Part shown: one piece after another, positions 46,975 through 57,865 of the stretch
How positions within the stretch are numbered: the first letter of the stretch is position 1
Layout of the letters: each line of letters begins with the position of its first letter
Origin: Pomphorhynchus laevis
Taxonomy: Eukaryota > Acanthocephala > Palaeacanthocephala > Echinorhynchida > Pomphorhynchidae
NCBI GenBank assembly: GCA_012934845.2
Contig: WNNJ02003431.1
Location: forward strand, 186,001-250,000
Direction: 5' to 3'
Length of the DNA stretch: 64,000 bases
Position numbers and translations under genes: made by a program
The notes under the pieces: model-generated
Database searches by the model: none
Told to the model about the DNA's origin: nothing
The model's input: the letters and a program-made list of their open reading frames with translations, nothing else

Positions 46975-47225
46975 TCTCACTGCTGGATGCAGAGAGGACC
47001 GGTAGACGCTGCGTACACTAACAATGACTCATCAGTGTGATACGAATATCGCATTGGTGAGTACGAATATCACAGAACCAGCCAGTATCTACTCCCAGTG
47101 TGATATTCGTATCATATTGATGAGTCATTGTTAGTTTACGCATCCGTCTACCGGTCCTCTCTGCATCCAGCAGTGGAGGTATCCGGTACTGATGAGTCTA
47201 AACAATGATGAAACGGCACAGCATT
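46975..47225. mobile_element. Palindromic element containing a hammerhead ribozyme
   Basis: Arms at about 46,978-47,065 and 47,088-47,175 are near-perfect inverted copies (GCAGAGAGGACCGGTAGACG on the left). The right arm continues into a complete hammerhead sequence. The left arm holds only its first half (cleavage site and half of stem I). The sequence is homologous to the arms of the 3,827-4,770 element (GCAGAG..GACCGG..AGACG and TGATGAGTC..AAACAATGA..GAAACGG), so they are one family. Confidence 0.75.
47144..47216 (+). ncRNA. Type III hammerhead ribozyme, complete core
   Basis: All parts of a hammerhead are present in order. Stem III CCGU (47,144-47,147) pairs with ACGG (47,213-47,216). 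The cleavage-site C is 47,148. Stem I UACCGG (47,149-47,154) pairs with CCGGUA (47,183-47,188), and CCUC (47,156-47,159) with GAGG (47,076 + 100 onward, i.e. 47,176-47,179). CUGAUGA is 47,189-47,195. Stem II GUC (47,196-47,198) pairs with GAU (47,207-47,209) around an 8-nt loop. GAAA is 47,210-47,213. Every invariant core base matches the consensus. Stem III is only 4 bp and stem II 3 bp, so the single unit may cleave slowly or work as a dimer. Self-cleavage would fall between 47,148 and 47,149. Confidence 0.8.
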
Positions 47226-47229
47226 AGGC

Positions 47230-47875
47230 GGTGTTTGGTTTCTGTTTTCTTTCAGCTCACCATCCCTGACTTAAATATACTTTGCAGTATTCGACGGCAC
47301 TTCTTGGTAGTTCCGATTAAGATTAAATAAAAGCATCGTCACATTTCCGGAATTGAACTAACACTCAAGTAGAATTAAAAATTACCAAATCGCAATAAAA
47401 GCTGCTTTAATGAAGCAAGTTTCCAAACACATTAGCATCTGCAAGTATTATGTTCTCTTGATAGCATTTATGCACACAGAATTCATTAGTCCGTTGAACG
47501 TAATCGAAATACATTCAAGTGTGCATCATAATTTCCGGCTTTATGTTAGTATTAACTTAGAACTATAAATAAACTTACGTTCGACCTGTACAGTAGATTT
47601 ACTGCCATGACAACGTCTTATACTGCAAACAGTATATATCGAAACTTATAATTGAAGTTTAACTTATCATTGAATATCGAAGCTTATAAACATCAGTTAA
47701 GTAATGAGACGAACATGAACTCAACTATGCAATAAGTATAATAAAACTCAGATGTTAAGCAATCTATATAAGTTACTATTACAATAGAAATAAGGAAACC
47801 ATTGTCCCTATTCCAAAAATTTTAAAGCGCTCCCTGATCGAAAATAGCACAGCCTGCAACATAGCTATCCAATAT
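47230..47875. other. Spacer, no gene
   Basis: No coding signal or recognised repeat. Confidence 0.45.
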
Positions 47876-47879
47876 ATTC

Positions 47880-48330
47880 TAAATTTATTTTGGCTAGCAG
47901 AAGTAAACATGTAGAAAAAGATATAATAAAAAAGATATATACCAAGTACGTACTAAGTTAAACGAAAACTATATAACAGAGACTAAATAAAGCTAGCAAT
48001 GATTTTATCAGATCAGTAGTTTGGCTATATAACGATAAAATAGTGAAACAGGTTTATTGTAATGACTTTAATGAAATCTGCTTATAAAAATAGCGATTTC
48101 TTGTTCAACAGAAACACGACGAATTGCAGTTCTACTTGAAATAAAACAAGTACCTAAACAAATTTAGAAAATTAATATTATACATCTATTACACTTAAAA
48201 TCAAACTTACATCAAAGTCTATTTAAACCTAGATTCGTATATATCTCAGTTCGTATGTAGTTCAGTTCAGCTTAAGCCAATGTCAGTTTATTAAATTGTA
48301 ACTGATAAAATATTATATAAAGCGATGTAA
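47880..48330 (+). mobile_element. Highly diverged Penelope-like fragment
   Basis: Plus-strand LHQSLFKPRFVYIS (about 48,205-48,250) resembles LHKNPIKPRFICSA of the other copies, and a block near 47,960 resembles KDNYIITTIDK. An older copy than its neighbours; broken. Confidence 0.45.
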
Positions 48331-48359
48331 GTTAATTTACATTACATTCTATCGAAACA

Positions 48360-50200
48360 TTATAGTTAAACATTTTATATATCGAAACATATTACAAATA
48401 GTTGCAATTCTTAAAATTTCATTATTTAATGTATCATATTTAATATTATATGGTATGCATGAATGCTCATGCAAAAAATGTTTCTTGTAAATTTAAATAT
48501 GTCACTACGATATAAAATAGTTTTAGTTAATGTTAATTTAAGTTCATATCTAGATATACACCTTCTTTATCATTAATATTGGTTTTGTTAAGAATAAGCT
48601 TTCTGGATAAATGCTACTAATTGAATAAAAATTATTATAATTAAATACATATATCATCAATGTATCGAAACATATTTCATATATTTATATTGTTAAGATT
48701 AGTTTTTACACAGTTGAACAAATTCAATTCTATAAAGCTTAAAAACAAGTCAGCTTATTGGGCTATATACCACCCATTGGAACAATTTTACTTGTCTAAA
48801 TATAGATGTCCCTACTTTTAAATATTTTGATTTTGAATATTTAGGATTCTATTAATTCAATTTCATATATTTAATGTTAATATAATTATTTAATGTTAAT
48901 ATAGATATACACCTTCTTTTCATTATATTGGTTTTGTTAAGAATAGGCTTTCTGGATAAATGTGCTCACTAATTGAATAAAAATTATTAGAATTAAATAC
49001 ACATATATCATCAATGTATCGAAACATATTTCATATATTTATATTGTTTAGATTTAGTTTTTACACAGTTATGAACAAATTCATATTCTATAAAGCTTAA
49101 AAACAAGTCAGCTATAATTGGGCTACTATTACCACCATTGGAACACCTTTTACTTGTCTAAATATAGATGTCCCTACTTTTAAATAATTTTGATTTATCA
49201 AAATATTTAAGGATTCTATTAATTCAATTTTATCCATATATTTAATGTTAATGTTAATTTAATGTTCATATCTAGATATACACCTTCTTTATCATTAATA
49301 TTGGTTTTGTTAAGAATAAGGCTTTCTGGATAAATGTGCTCACTAATTGAATAAAAATTATTAGAATTAAATACACATATATCATCAATGTATCGAAACA
49401 TATATTTCATATATTTATATTGTTTAGATTTAGTTTTTACACAGTTATGAACAAATTCATATTCTATAAAGCTTAAAAACAAGTCAGCTATAATTGGGCT
49501 AATATTACCACCCATTGGAACACCTTTTACTTGTCTAAATATAGATGTCCCTACTTTTAAATAATTTTGATTTATCAAAATATTTAAGGATTCTATTAAT
49601 TCAATTTTATCCATATATTTATATTTATTTGATGGTTTAATTTTTGTTAGATAGGCGTTATAATTATTATAACATATATATGTATATCTTTTTCCGAATA
49701 TAAGGTTAATTAATTTTACTAACGCTTCTTTAATATCTACTAAATCTAGATTTGTATAAAGCGTACTAAAATCGTATGTATTTATATTTTGAAAATTTAT
49801 TCCTTTTGTCTGTTCTAAAAATTCTTTTGTAGAATTAATACTGAAATAGTGTTTTATACCAGTATTAATTTCGATTCCTTTACAATATTTTTTAAAGTGT
49901 ACAATAAAAAATATATAAGTGTGCTTATATTTACTTGATGGTTTAATTTAACAATAACTAAACCTTGATGGTTTAGTTATTATAACATTTATATGTATAT
50001 CTATTTCCGAACCCTTGTTAATAAATCTAAATTTATATATAGCTAAATCTAAATTTGTGTAAAGATTATACAAATCTTTATACTCTTCATATACATTCTT
50101 TATACTCGCCATATAAAGAAAATTGAAGTTATATAAATTCAAATTATACAAATTATAATCTCTAAAATGATATTTAGATAATATTTTATAATAAATTAAA
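48360..50200 (-). mobile_element. Penelope-like element with repeated RT palm segment
   Basis: Reading minus from about 50,000: fingers, then [33 protein letters not shown] and [15 protein letters not shown] (49,614-49,219). The same ~350-bp palm segment is repeated at about 49,245-48,890 and 48,885-48,540, and a C-terminal part follows to 48,380. The first unit is open for 131 codons; the others are more decayed. Broken as a whole. Confidence 0.85.
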
Positions 50201-53200
50201 TATGTATCTTATATTAGTTGTATATATCAAAATTTAATTCAATACTTGGATAAGTATTGAATTAAAGTTAAAAACTTTTGTAATTTTCTAAAGATGGTAG
50301 CAAGAGCTTTAGAAATATTGTGGCTTTCTGGAATAAAACTTTTCACTCACTATCTTCATTCTTATGCACAAAGAAGGAATAAATGGGAATTTCCAATAAG
50401 ATATAATATATAATATTAATTACGTATGTGACTAATGTACATAGCGGATCTTAATAACGCATTTTCACGCTCCGCCTATTAGTGTGATAAAATCACGTAA
50501 TAACAAGTTTTTGTTATTGGGTTTAATTGGTATTTGATAAGTTGTTTTATTTCGAAAGCGCGACCAATTAGTCAACCTTTACATTTAATATAATATTTAA
50601 TTTATTAAATATAATATTAATATTTACATTTAATCTATTTAATATATTGTCATAAAGTACATTGATTAAATATACTTACATTCAGAAGATTGGAAATAAT
50701 CGAATAGACAAAGTTATTCTTGAATGAAAAAATTGTCAATCCAATGTGTCATTTCGATTAAGTAAATCACTATTTACATTGTTGCATGAATTATATGTAG
50801 AGCACATGTAAATAATGTGAGTATGATCTTCAATTGATGCTTCTTCGTGAAGTAGGCTTTCGAGTTCCATCGTATGGAAATACGCTTGTAAAGTGGCCTT
50901 TACGAGACGGATATTGACGAGCTACTTTGATTAAAGAAGTGTGACATTGATACGCAGTGCTGTGGTATAGCATGCTTACATATCTAATTTTGTTTAAACA
51001 CTTTGGTCACTGTGCATAAGATGCCTGATAGCGATAAAAATCCCCTATTGTGCGACGCCTAAGGGCAACATTAATGAAAGTGTGCTAAATTAGTATTTAA
51101 AAGACTAGTTCACTTCTTTGTATTGATTAACCGATGTTTACCTCATTAATTTTGATCTCGTTGCCTTTTCTAATGAAAAGCGACCTTTTTGAAATAAAGT
51201 TACAATCGACTTCCAAGCAGCACTCAGTGTTCAATGCTCTGATAAAAACTGTTTTCGTGCAATATCGACATCATACGCTAGAGTTAAAAAAATTATAATA
51301 TCGAAATTTGGCGGGCAAGTATTTTAATGATAGTTTTGAACTTTTTAGATTTTAGAGTAGTTTAGATTTAATTATACAAAATACTTCTTGAAATAAAACC
51401 ATTGGATTAAATTGATACCATCTTTAAAAATGAATATTATATATTACCGATAATTGTAAAATTTAATAAAAGTTTTATCTCAAGTTTATTCAAGTTCTTA
51501 AATCAAAAGTGTTTAAGCGTTCTAGTATTAATTGAAAATTTGTTTTCACCTGATAGTAGGTGAAATTTGCGGTGGTATATTTTCTATTTTACAATAGTAA
51601 CTTCCAGGTGACCAAATATTGAAAATAATTTCAAATTTATTAATTATTCATAAGGAATAAATTTACCCATTATTTCAAAAAATCAGATGCTCCAAATTTT
51701 TAGATTCCTGTCTTGATGATAACAGCAACTTTTAAAAACATGTTGTTTTAATTTAATAATAATAAATTTAATTGGCTTGTACACTTCAAATTTTAAAAAT
51801 GTCAATCCCGTTTTTAAGAACCTTTTACTTGCATGGATACTTGTATCCTAAACAAATATTCCTATTATATTTCTATTATATAAATATATAATAAAAATTT
51901 ATGCATATTTAGTGTTTCGTGAATTCAAACGTGCCTTATAATTATCAATTTTTAAAAAATACCCTATGATATTGTAAAGAAACTTTCACAACTGTTTTAC
52001 TTCAATATTCGTTTAAAATCTTTAAGATTCAAGAAACTTTCACAACTGTTTTACTTCAATGTTCGTTTTAAAAAAGAATGTAAATTGTAAAAAAGAATTT
52101 TTTTACAATTTGGAAGATTGTTGTAAAATCTTGCAAGAATATCTAAATCAAAACCAAAAATCTCACCAAAAGATTTTTCTGACTGTTTACACAAAACAAA
52201 ATTATATTTTGATTCCTATAATTTAATTGTACACCTGGTTTTTTATATTTTAAGCGGTAATCTATACCTAATGTACATGCAAATATTTAAATATCTTGAA
52301 TGTCAGCAATTTGCTTTATAAATATTAAATTATAATTGAATTATATATAATTTAATTACAGCGTCATTTTTATTCACAATTTGATGTGATTTTGAATGCT
52401 ATCTGACTTTGCTTGTCATCCTTATTCAATCCAAGGATGTTGTTAAACAGTTGCTATCAAGATTTGGTTTAAAACAAACTCTATACATGTGTAAATTTTC
52501 ATGAATAATATAATACAATAACAAAATTTGTAAAGAATAAATAAAGAATTCACAATAGCAGAATATGTAATCCCTAGTAATAATTTTGAGACTAAGTATT
52601 TTACAAAATAATTAACTTCACGATTCTTCTATTTTATCTGTTCGTAAATAAATTTAAAATATAGTTGGAATGACTAGCATTTCGATTAAATCAATGTTGC
52701 AAAATAAAAATGTATTTTTTACAAAGAGATATAAAGTGAGTATTTTAAGCTAACATATTTATTTTATTATTATTTTTAGTTACAATTATTAGTAATCGTT
52801 TTTTTTTTCATTTATATTGAAAATATCTATCTATTTCATCTTACATTATAATAAATTTAAAAGTAAGAATAAATTAGTTTAACTCCAAAATTTACAAAAC
52901 AATTTTTGGAATTAAACTATTTCTTCGTTCAATTAATTTATAAACATTGTTTCATTTATAAATTACTTAAATTTGAACACACATCTCTTATGAAATATTC
53001 TTTATAAATTAATCATGCATCAGTCTAACAATTCAAAAATGTTATAAAACAGATAATATGTTTTAATTCGTTACAACGATACTTTTTCCATGGCATTGCA
53101 GTAATCGTACATTAAGATTACTAAATTTTTTACAAACAACATGTCTCTAAGTAACTAGTTTGGATTGACATTATTTTTGTAATAATTTATTTGATTATAA

Positions 53201-53250
53201 ATAATTACATCTTTTTTAAAATAAAATTATGATAATTTATTAATAATTTC
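50201..53250. other. Long AT-rich intergenic stretch
   Basis: No frame, transposon motif or structured repeat recognised in 3 kb, apart from a local ~25-bp repeat (AAGAAACTTTCACAACTGTT) at about 51,978 and 52,030. It may hold the 5' exons or promoter of the following gene; nothing visible proves it. Confidence 0.4.
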
Positions 53251-53252
53251 AG

Positions 53253-56200
53253 TTATATAATGGATGCTATCCAAAGAGAACTAAATTTACGCTTTCTTGC
53301 GTCAAGTTCTCAACATACTGATCGTCCACAACAATCGGGTCAATCGCTTGCTAACCTAAATCGCCCACTTTTATCCGAAACGAGCAATATAAATGATACA
53401 ACGAACAAGCCTTTTTGTAACCAAAATGTTGACTACAGTGGTGTCATACAAAGTCAAACTCAACAAAGCAACGTCGAAAATCAATCACCTGTCATGAATA
53501 AGGTAACTTAATCAATTCATAAATGCTTTACTCTTTTTGAGACTTAGATGTCCTCTTTTCACAAATACTGACCGGTCATTTAGTATTTTCCCTCATTTTA
53601 CATAGTGTCATGCCACTTAAATTAGTGAAATTATCAAATGTATTGTATTAATGAGTAATTAAGTTAAGTCAAGAATTGATTTAATTTGAATGTATGAAAT
53701 GAGAATGAATTAACATTTTTTACTGAAAACAGGGATATTGGCGATATTTAAAAAAAATAAAATAAATCAAAAATAGCAAGTATATGCAAATAGATATGAA
53801 AAGCGAATTTGGTGAATATTTTTATTTTCTATGAACTGCCAAACGTTAATTTTAGAATTTAAAGCAATTTAATTACGAAATAATTAGACTATTAATCAAT
53901 AATTTAATATTCTATTAATTTAATTAACTAATATATTTATGCAAATTAATATTTTTAAATAAATGTGAGGCGTTGGTTATATACAAGAGATAATCGGATA
54001 AGATAGTAATTAAAAAGATAGTAATCTATCGGAATTATACTTTTTCTATACTTGATATATTTGCGTATCCAAACTAATGAAGGCTTGATTAATCAAGCCT
54101 TCCTAATCAAAGGCTTGATTTGCTCTTTATAACAAATCAATAATACCATGGCACCTATAAATATCTTGGAAAATACTATATTTAAAATAATACCTTACAA
54201 CTTCGAAAATACTTTTCCAATTAATAATGATTAATTGGATTGTGTGCTGCAAGTTAAAAAGAATATAGTTATAAGTTACTTTTAGTGATTTAACTTCTAC
54301 CCGTATGTTCATAAATTTGGATATTGTAACGCGCATCTACTATTGATTAATAATAATTAATACATAAATGCACTATTAAGTTTATAGTACATTTAAGTTA
54401 ATTAATAAGTCAAATAAATATTTTATTCTAAATAAAGATCTAAAATATCTTTTAAATAACAGCAACAATTTCTTGACAAGAAAAAAAGTACGCAAGATTT
54501 TTCTTATCCGTCACTGGTCCGGGTCTTGGGTCATGAAGGCAGTGTACGAACCAAACTACTTCAGACATTGCAATCCTGAGCGACAACCCAGATTTCACTT
54601 TTAGAAAGCTCAAAGCGTTCTTCGGCCAGTTTCGAGATTTAATTTCTCAACTGGTATCGACGTATACCTCGAGGTCTCTTTACAGAGAATCCGACCTGGA
54701 AAACTCTCCGAGGTAGGCGATCCCTCAACATCCTCCAAACGTGTACTAGCCACCTCATCTGACTTTATTCGGTGTGAAGAAGCAGCGACTTCGAGCCTAT
54801 TCCGAATGACCGAATTTTTGACCTTATCTCTAAGGCTAAGACCGGGCATACCGTGAATAAACATCATTTCGATTGCCTGTATTCGAGATATTATACTTAC
54901 GGTCATAACCCAAAGCTCATGACCGTAGGTTAAGATAGGAACGAAGATTGCGTCGTAAACCGAAACCTTGGCCCGAAGACTCAACTCCACTTCACCACTA
55001 CAGACCTGTACAAAAAACGCATCGCTGCGTTAGCTGTACAAATCCGCTTGTCAATCTCCCCGATTTTCTTGCTGTCCCTCGAGGACAATAATCTAATATA
55101 CTTGAAGTCCCCCAGATAAGGAAGAACCTTTGCCCCAATCCGGATTGACATTGGCACATGAACCCGAGACAAACACACAGATACAGTCTTAGAGGTACTA
55201 ACCAACATCCCTGCCTCTTGGCATTCCGTCATAAATCGATCTAGTAGGCACTGTAAGTCCTCAGGGCAAAAAGCCAACAAGACAACATCATCTGCAAAGG
55301 CAGAGATGGTATCCTGCTGGAATTGCACGGAAGACCGACATCAGTCAGAGCAGCCCGTCTCGTAGTTTTGTCTATGTAAACAAAGAACAAAATTGGAGAC
55401 AAAGAATAATCCTGATATTTTTTAATGTAAAATATAAATTTTTACATTTTTAAATGTGAAATTTAAAAAACAAAAATATCAAAATGAATATGAATAGGTG
55501 TGTAAAATGAATCCTGGAGTATTGACACAAATTGAAGTAGAATAACAATGGTATAACTGAGGGGGTGAGTAAGATACGTTTTTGAAAGCATTACGTTCGT
55601 AGATTACACTGGCGGCAAAAGGTGTATAAATTTAGTGAGTTCTTTCAGTGGTCGGTTTGATATTATCCTCGTGTGGTTGTTTGAGTCCTATCAGCATCAC
55701 TGTACACTACAATCAGCGTGAGTGGACCTCATCAGCAGTTAGTCCATGGCCACATTTCAAGTACAGCAGAAGCAGTAACAGGACCGAAACACGAAATGTA
55801 GGCGTGGGCTAACTGCTAATGAGGTCCATCCAAGCTGATTGTAGTGTACTGTGATGCTGATAGGATTCAAACAACGACACGAGCATAATATCAAACCGAC
55901 CACTGAAAGAATACAACTTGTGTAAGCAATGAATATTCATAATTTAGTGAGTATTAATAAATTAACCATTTTATTAATTATTTTGTATTAATGATAATTA
56001 ATACATAATACATTAATTTATTATCAAATTATAAAAAGAGTAATTTGTAATGCTAATTAGTAAATGAAGATTCAAAATATTCTAGTAATTAGAAAATGTT
56101 TAAATGATAAACGTTATGATCTGCAATAAATTTTTTAATTGATAAATTTCAAAAAGGTTATATTTTTATTATCTAATTCAAAGTTATATTTTTATCAACT

Positions 56201-57341
56201 TTTTAAAGTTTCTCTAAAAAGTTTAAACTTTAAGAAAACTAGAAGATCGAGAAACAAAACCAAAACCAACATACAAGCACTCAATCCTTCTGATTTAATA
56301 CAGCCTAATCTAATACAATCATGGTACAGCACACCAATAATTGGTCCGCTATTACATTCTAATTACATTAATCCTATTAGTTTGGATAAACAACTACATT
56401 ATAATGTTCATTACAATGACGGTATGCCGTCATTACCTATTGACTATCTTAATCATGCTGGTGGTTTCATTATGCCTCAAATTCCGAATATATTTCCATT
56501 GGAATCTAGTATTAATCAAGGTGGAAGATTTCCTTATCCGATCGATAAAACACCACGAACGAGACTTGGATTTACAAGATACAGCAGTCCTTATGTGTGC
56601 CAGTCGACTAATGCTGACAGTTCTCTACCATCTTCAATGCACAGAAGACGGAAACCTTTTGTTATAAAACCTAGTCCAAAATTGCTCAGTATGACACCGA
56701 ATTCAGATGACTGCTCATTGGTATCAAAGCAACCATCGATTCAATGGGGTCGGGCACATTGGGCAATTGCAAATTCTATATTTTGCGGTGTCGTTGCACC
56801 GAGAGAAGGCGCAATGTACCCTTCGTTTAGAATTAGCATTTATAATCAACGTTTTAATACGCCATTAGCATTTGCTGAACGAGAAGAAACTCCTCGCATA
56901 AACAAATGCGATCATCAAAGTAGCACTAAACGAACTCAAAAGATCAAGGACGTTTCAACAGTGTTGACAAAACAGCAGCGTTCTGTAACTGACTCGTCTT
57001 CATCCACTACTATTAATTTGCCTTCGATACCATCTAATAATACATTCAACACTTATACTGTACCTAATTTTAATCCTTTCAACCAATATTTATCACTGCA
57101 ACTTTTAGCGCAACACAATGCAGCCATGCAAACTGCAGCCCAAATAGCAGCACAAGGCCACATGACGAAAGAAAATGCAAACGAAAAGAGACCTGAAAAC
57201 TCTCGAAAAATCGGTAGAGACAATCCATCAACTGAGAATTATTTTGTCGATAAGTTGGAAAACATGAGTAGCGACAAAGATGCTGAAAATAAAGATTTGG
57301 AAGAAGTGCCCTCTAAACGACGATTGACTAAAAGAGAATAG
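53253..57341 (+). CDS. Uncharacterised gene, two coding exons, ~449 aa
   Basis: Exon 53,253-53,502 begins after TTTCAG and contains the first ATG at 53,260. It ends AAG|GTAACT, phase 0. The next exon starts at about 56,235 after TTTAAG and runs open for 369 codons to a TAG stop. The joined protein is rich in Ser, Asn, Gln and Pro. It has a basic patch right after the junction (KTRRSRNKTK), a central aromatic/hydrophobic block (QWGRAHWAIANSIFCGVV), a Gln/Ala helix-like run near the end (LLAQHNAAMQTAAQIAAQG) and a basic C-terminus (SKRRLTKRE). This suggests a nuclear regulatory protein, but I recognise no family. Upstream coding exons are possible, since no stop precedes the ATG in the exon. 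The intron carries an RTE-like LINE and a palindrome. Confidence 0.7.
53260..53502 (+). CDS. First visible coding exon of the uncharacterised gene
   Basis: 81 codons, low complexity in Ser/Gln/Asn (SSSQHTDRPQQSGQS). Clear AG acceptor and GT donor. Confidence 0.7.
53503..54480. other. Intron of the uncharacterised gene, 5' part
   Basis: AT-rich; a local inverted repeat AAGGCTTGATTAATCAAGCCTT at about 54,082 is followed by another copy of AAGGCTTGATT. No gene seen. Confidence 0.5.
54480..55420 (-). mobile_element. RTE/Rex3-like LINE, 3' part
   Basis: Reading minus: SPILFFVYIDKTTRRA (about 55,400), SAFADDVVLLAFCPEDLQCL (catalytic ADD), LPYLGDFKYI (thumb), then KVSVYDAIFVPILTYGHELW and MPGLSLRDKVKNSVIR. 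These blocks are typical of RTE-clade elements such as Rex3. 5'-truncated, with frame changes at about 55,325 and 54,985. Antisense to the host gene. Confidence 0.85.
55640..55910. mobile_element. Palindromic MITE-like element
   Basis: Arms of about 115 bp: TTCTTTCAGTGGTCGGTTTG at 55,640 and its inverted near-copy ending about 55,910. Both contain ACACTACAATCAGC and TGGACCTCAT. The loop has GGACCGAAACACG. No coding capacity. It lies in the intron of the uncharacterised gene. Confidence 0.75.
56235..57341 (+). CDS. Last coding exon of the uncharacterised gene
   Basis: 368 codons and a stop, fully open in a very AT-rich region, with balanced codon use. The frame remains open back to 56,139, but the AG at 56,233-56,234 after a T-rich tract keeps phase with the first exon. 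Confidence 0.75.
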   Translation, partial: KTRRSRNKTKTNIQALNPSDLIQPNLIQSWYSTPIIGPLLHSNYINPISLDKQLHYNVHYNDGMPSLPIDYLNHAGGFIMPQIPNIFPLESSINQGGRFPYPIDKTPRTRLGFTRYSSPYVCQSTNADSSLPSSMHRRRKPFVIKPSPKLLSMTPNSDDCSLVSKQPSIQWGRAHWAIANSIFCGVVAPREGAMYPSFRISIYNQRFNTPLAFAEREETPRINKCDHQSSTKRTQKIKDVSTVLTKQQRSVTDSSSSTTINLPSIPSNNTFNTYTVPNFNPFNQYLSLQLLAQHNAAMQTAAQIAAQGHMTKENANEKRPENSRKIGRDNPSTENYFVDKLENMSSDKDAENKDLEEVPSKRRLTKRE

Positions 57342-57434
57342 AGATTATCTCAACTCGAAAACATAAGTTGTCCATGGTTTTTATAGAAATGCATATATTG
57401 TTTCATCTGTTCCTGTAAATAGAGACAGTGATTT

Positions 57435-57440
57435 AATAAA
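57435..57440 (+). promoter_or_regulatory. Poly(A) signal
   Basis: AATAAA about 95 nt after the stop of the uncharacterised gene. Confidence 0.5.
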
Positions 57441-57559
57441 GCAAGATGAATTCTTAAAATAAATAAATTCGTGGAATTAATTTTGATAATTAAATAATAT
57501 TTAAATATATTTCGTCTGATTAACGTGAAAGACTATCCACTATAACCCGAATTGTATTA

Positions 57560-57865
57560 AAATAATTAAATTTAATCAGTGCTAATACGTCATTAGCATG
57601 TACTTGACCACGCTGCTATGTTGGGTCGAGGAATAGTGGCCGATACCTGATCATAAAGCAGTTCCTCATGATGACATCGAACCCCTGTACATCGTATATT
57701 ATTTATTAGTCAATTTATAACATTTGATTTTTATTTTAAATTTTAATTATAAATTTATCGATATATAAATTTTATAAAATCTTATATATTTATTTATTAT
57801 TTTAAATTAATTATCTTTATTTTTAAAATACGTATACTGAGTTATCTGATCTTATTTGTTATAAA
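57560..57865 (+). mobile_element. Penelope-like tail
   Basis: Contains AATACGTCATTAGCATGTAC-like start, CACGCTGCTATGTTGGGTCG and TTATTTATTAGTCAATTTAT, and ends in a variant of the GTAGACTCAGTTAGCT terminus (about 57,830-57,855). No RT part. 5'-truncated. Confidence 0.7.

Noticed and set aside
39640-50200. GIY-YIG endonuclease of the Penelope-like family
   Set aside because: No GIY or YIG motif with the expected spacing was seen in any copy; only a CNC cysteine pair upstream of the RT.
55730-55860. Hammerhead ribozyme in the 55.6-kb palindrome
   Set aside because: GGACCGAAAC and CTGATGAGGTCC lie in an order that leaves no room for stem I.
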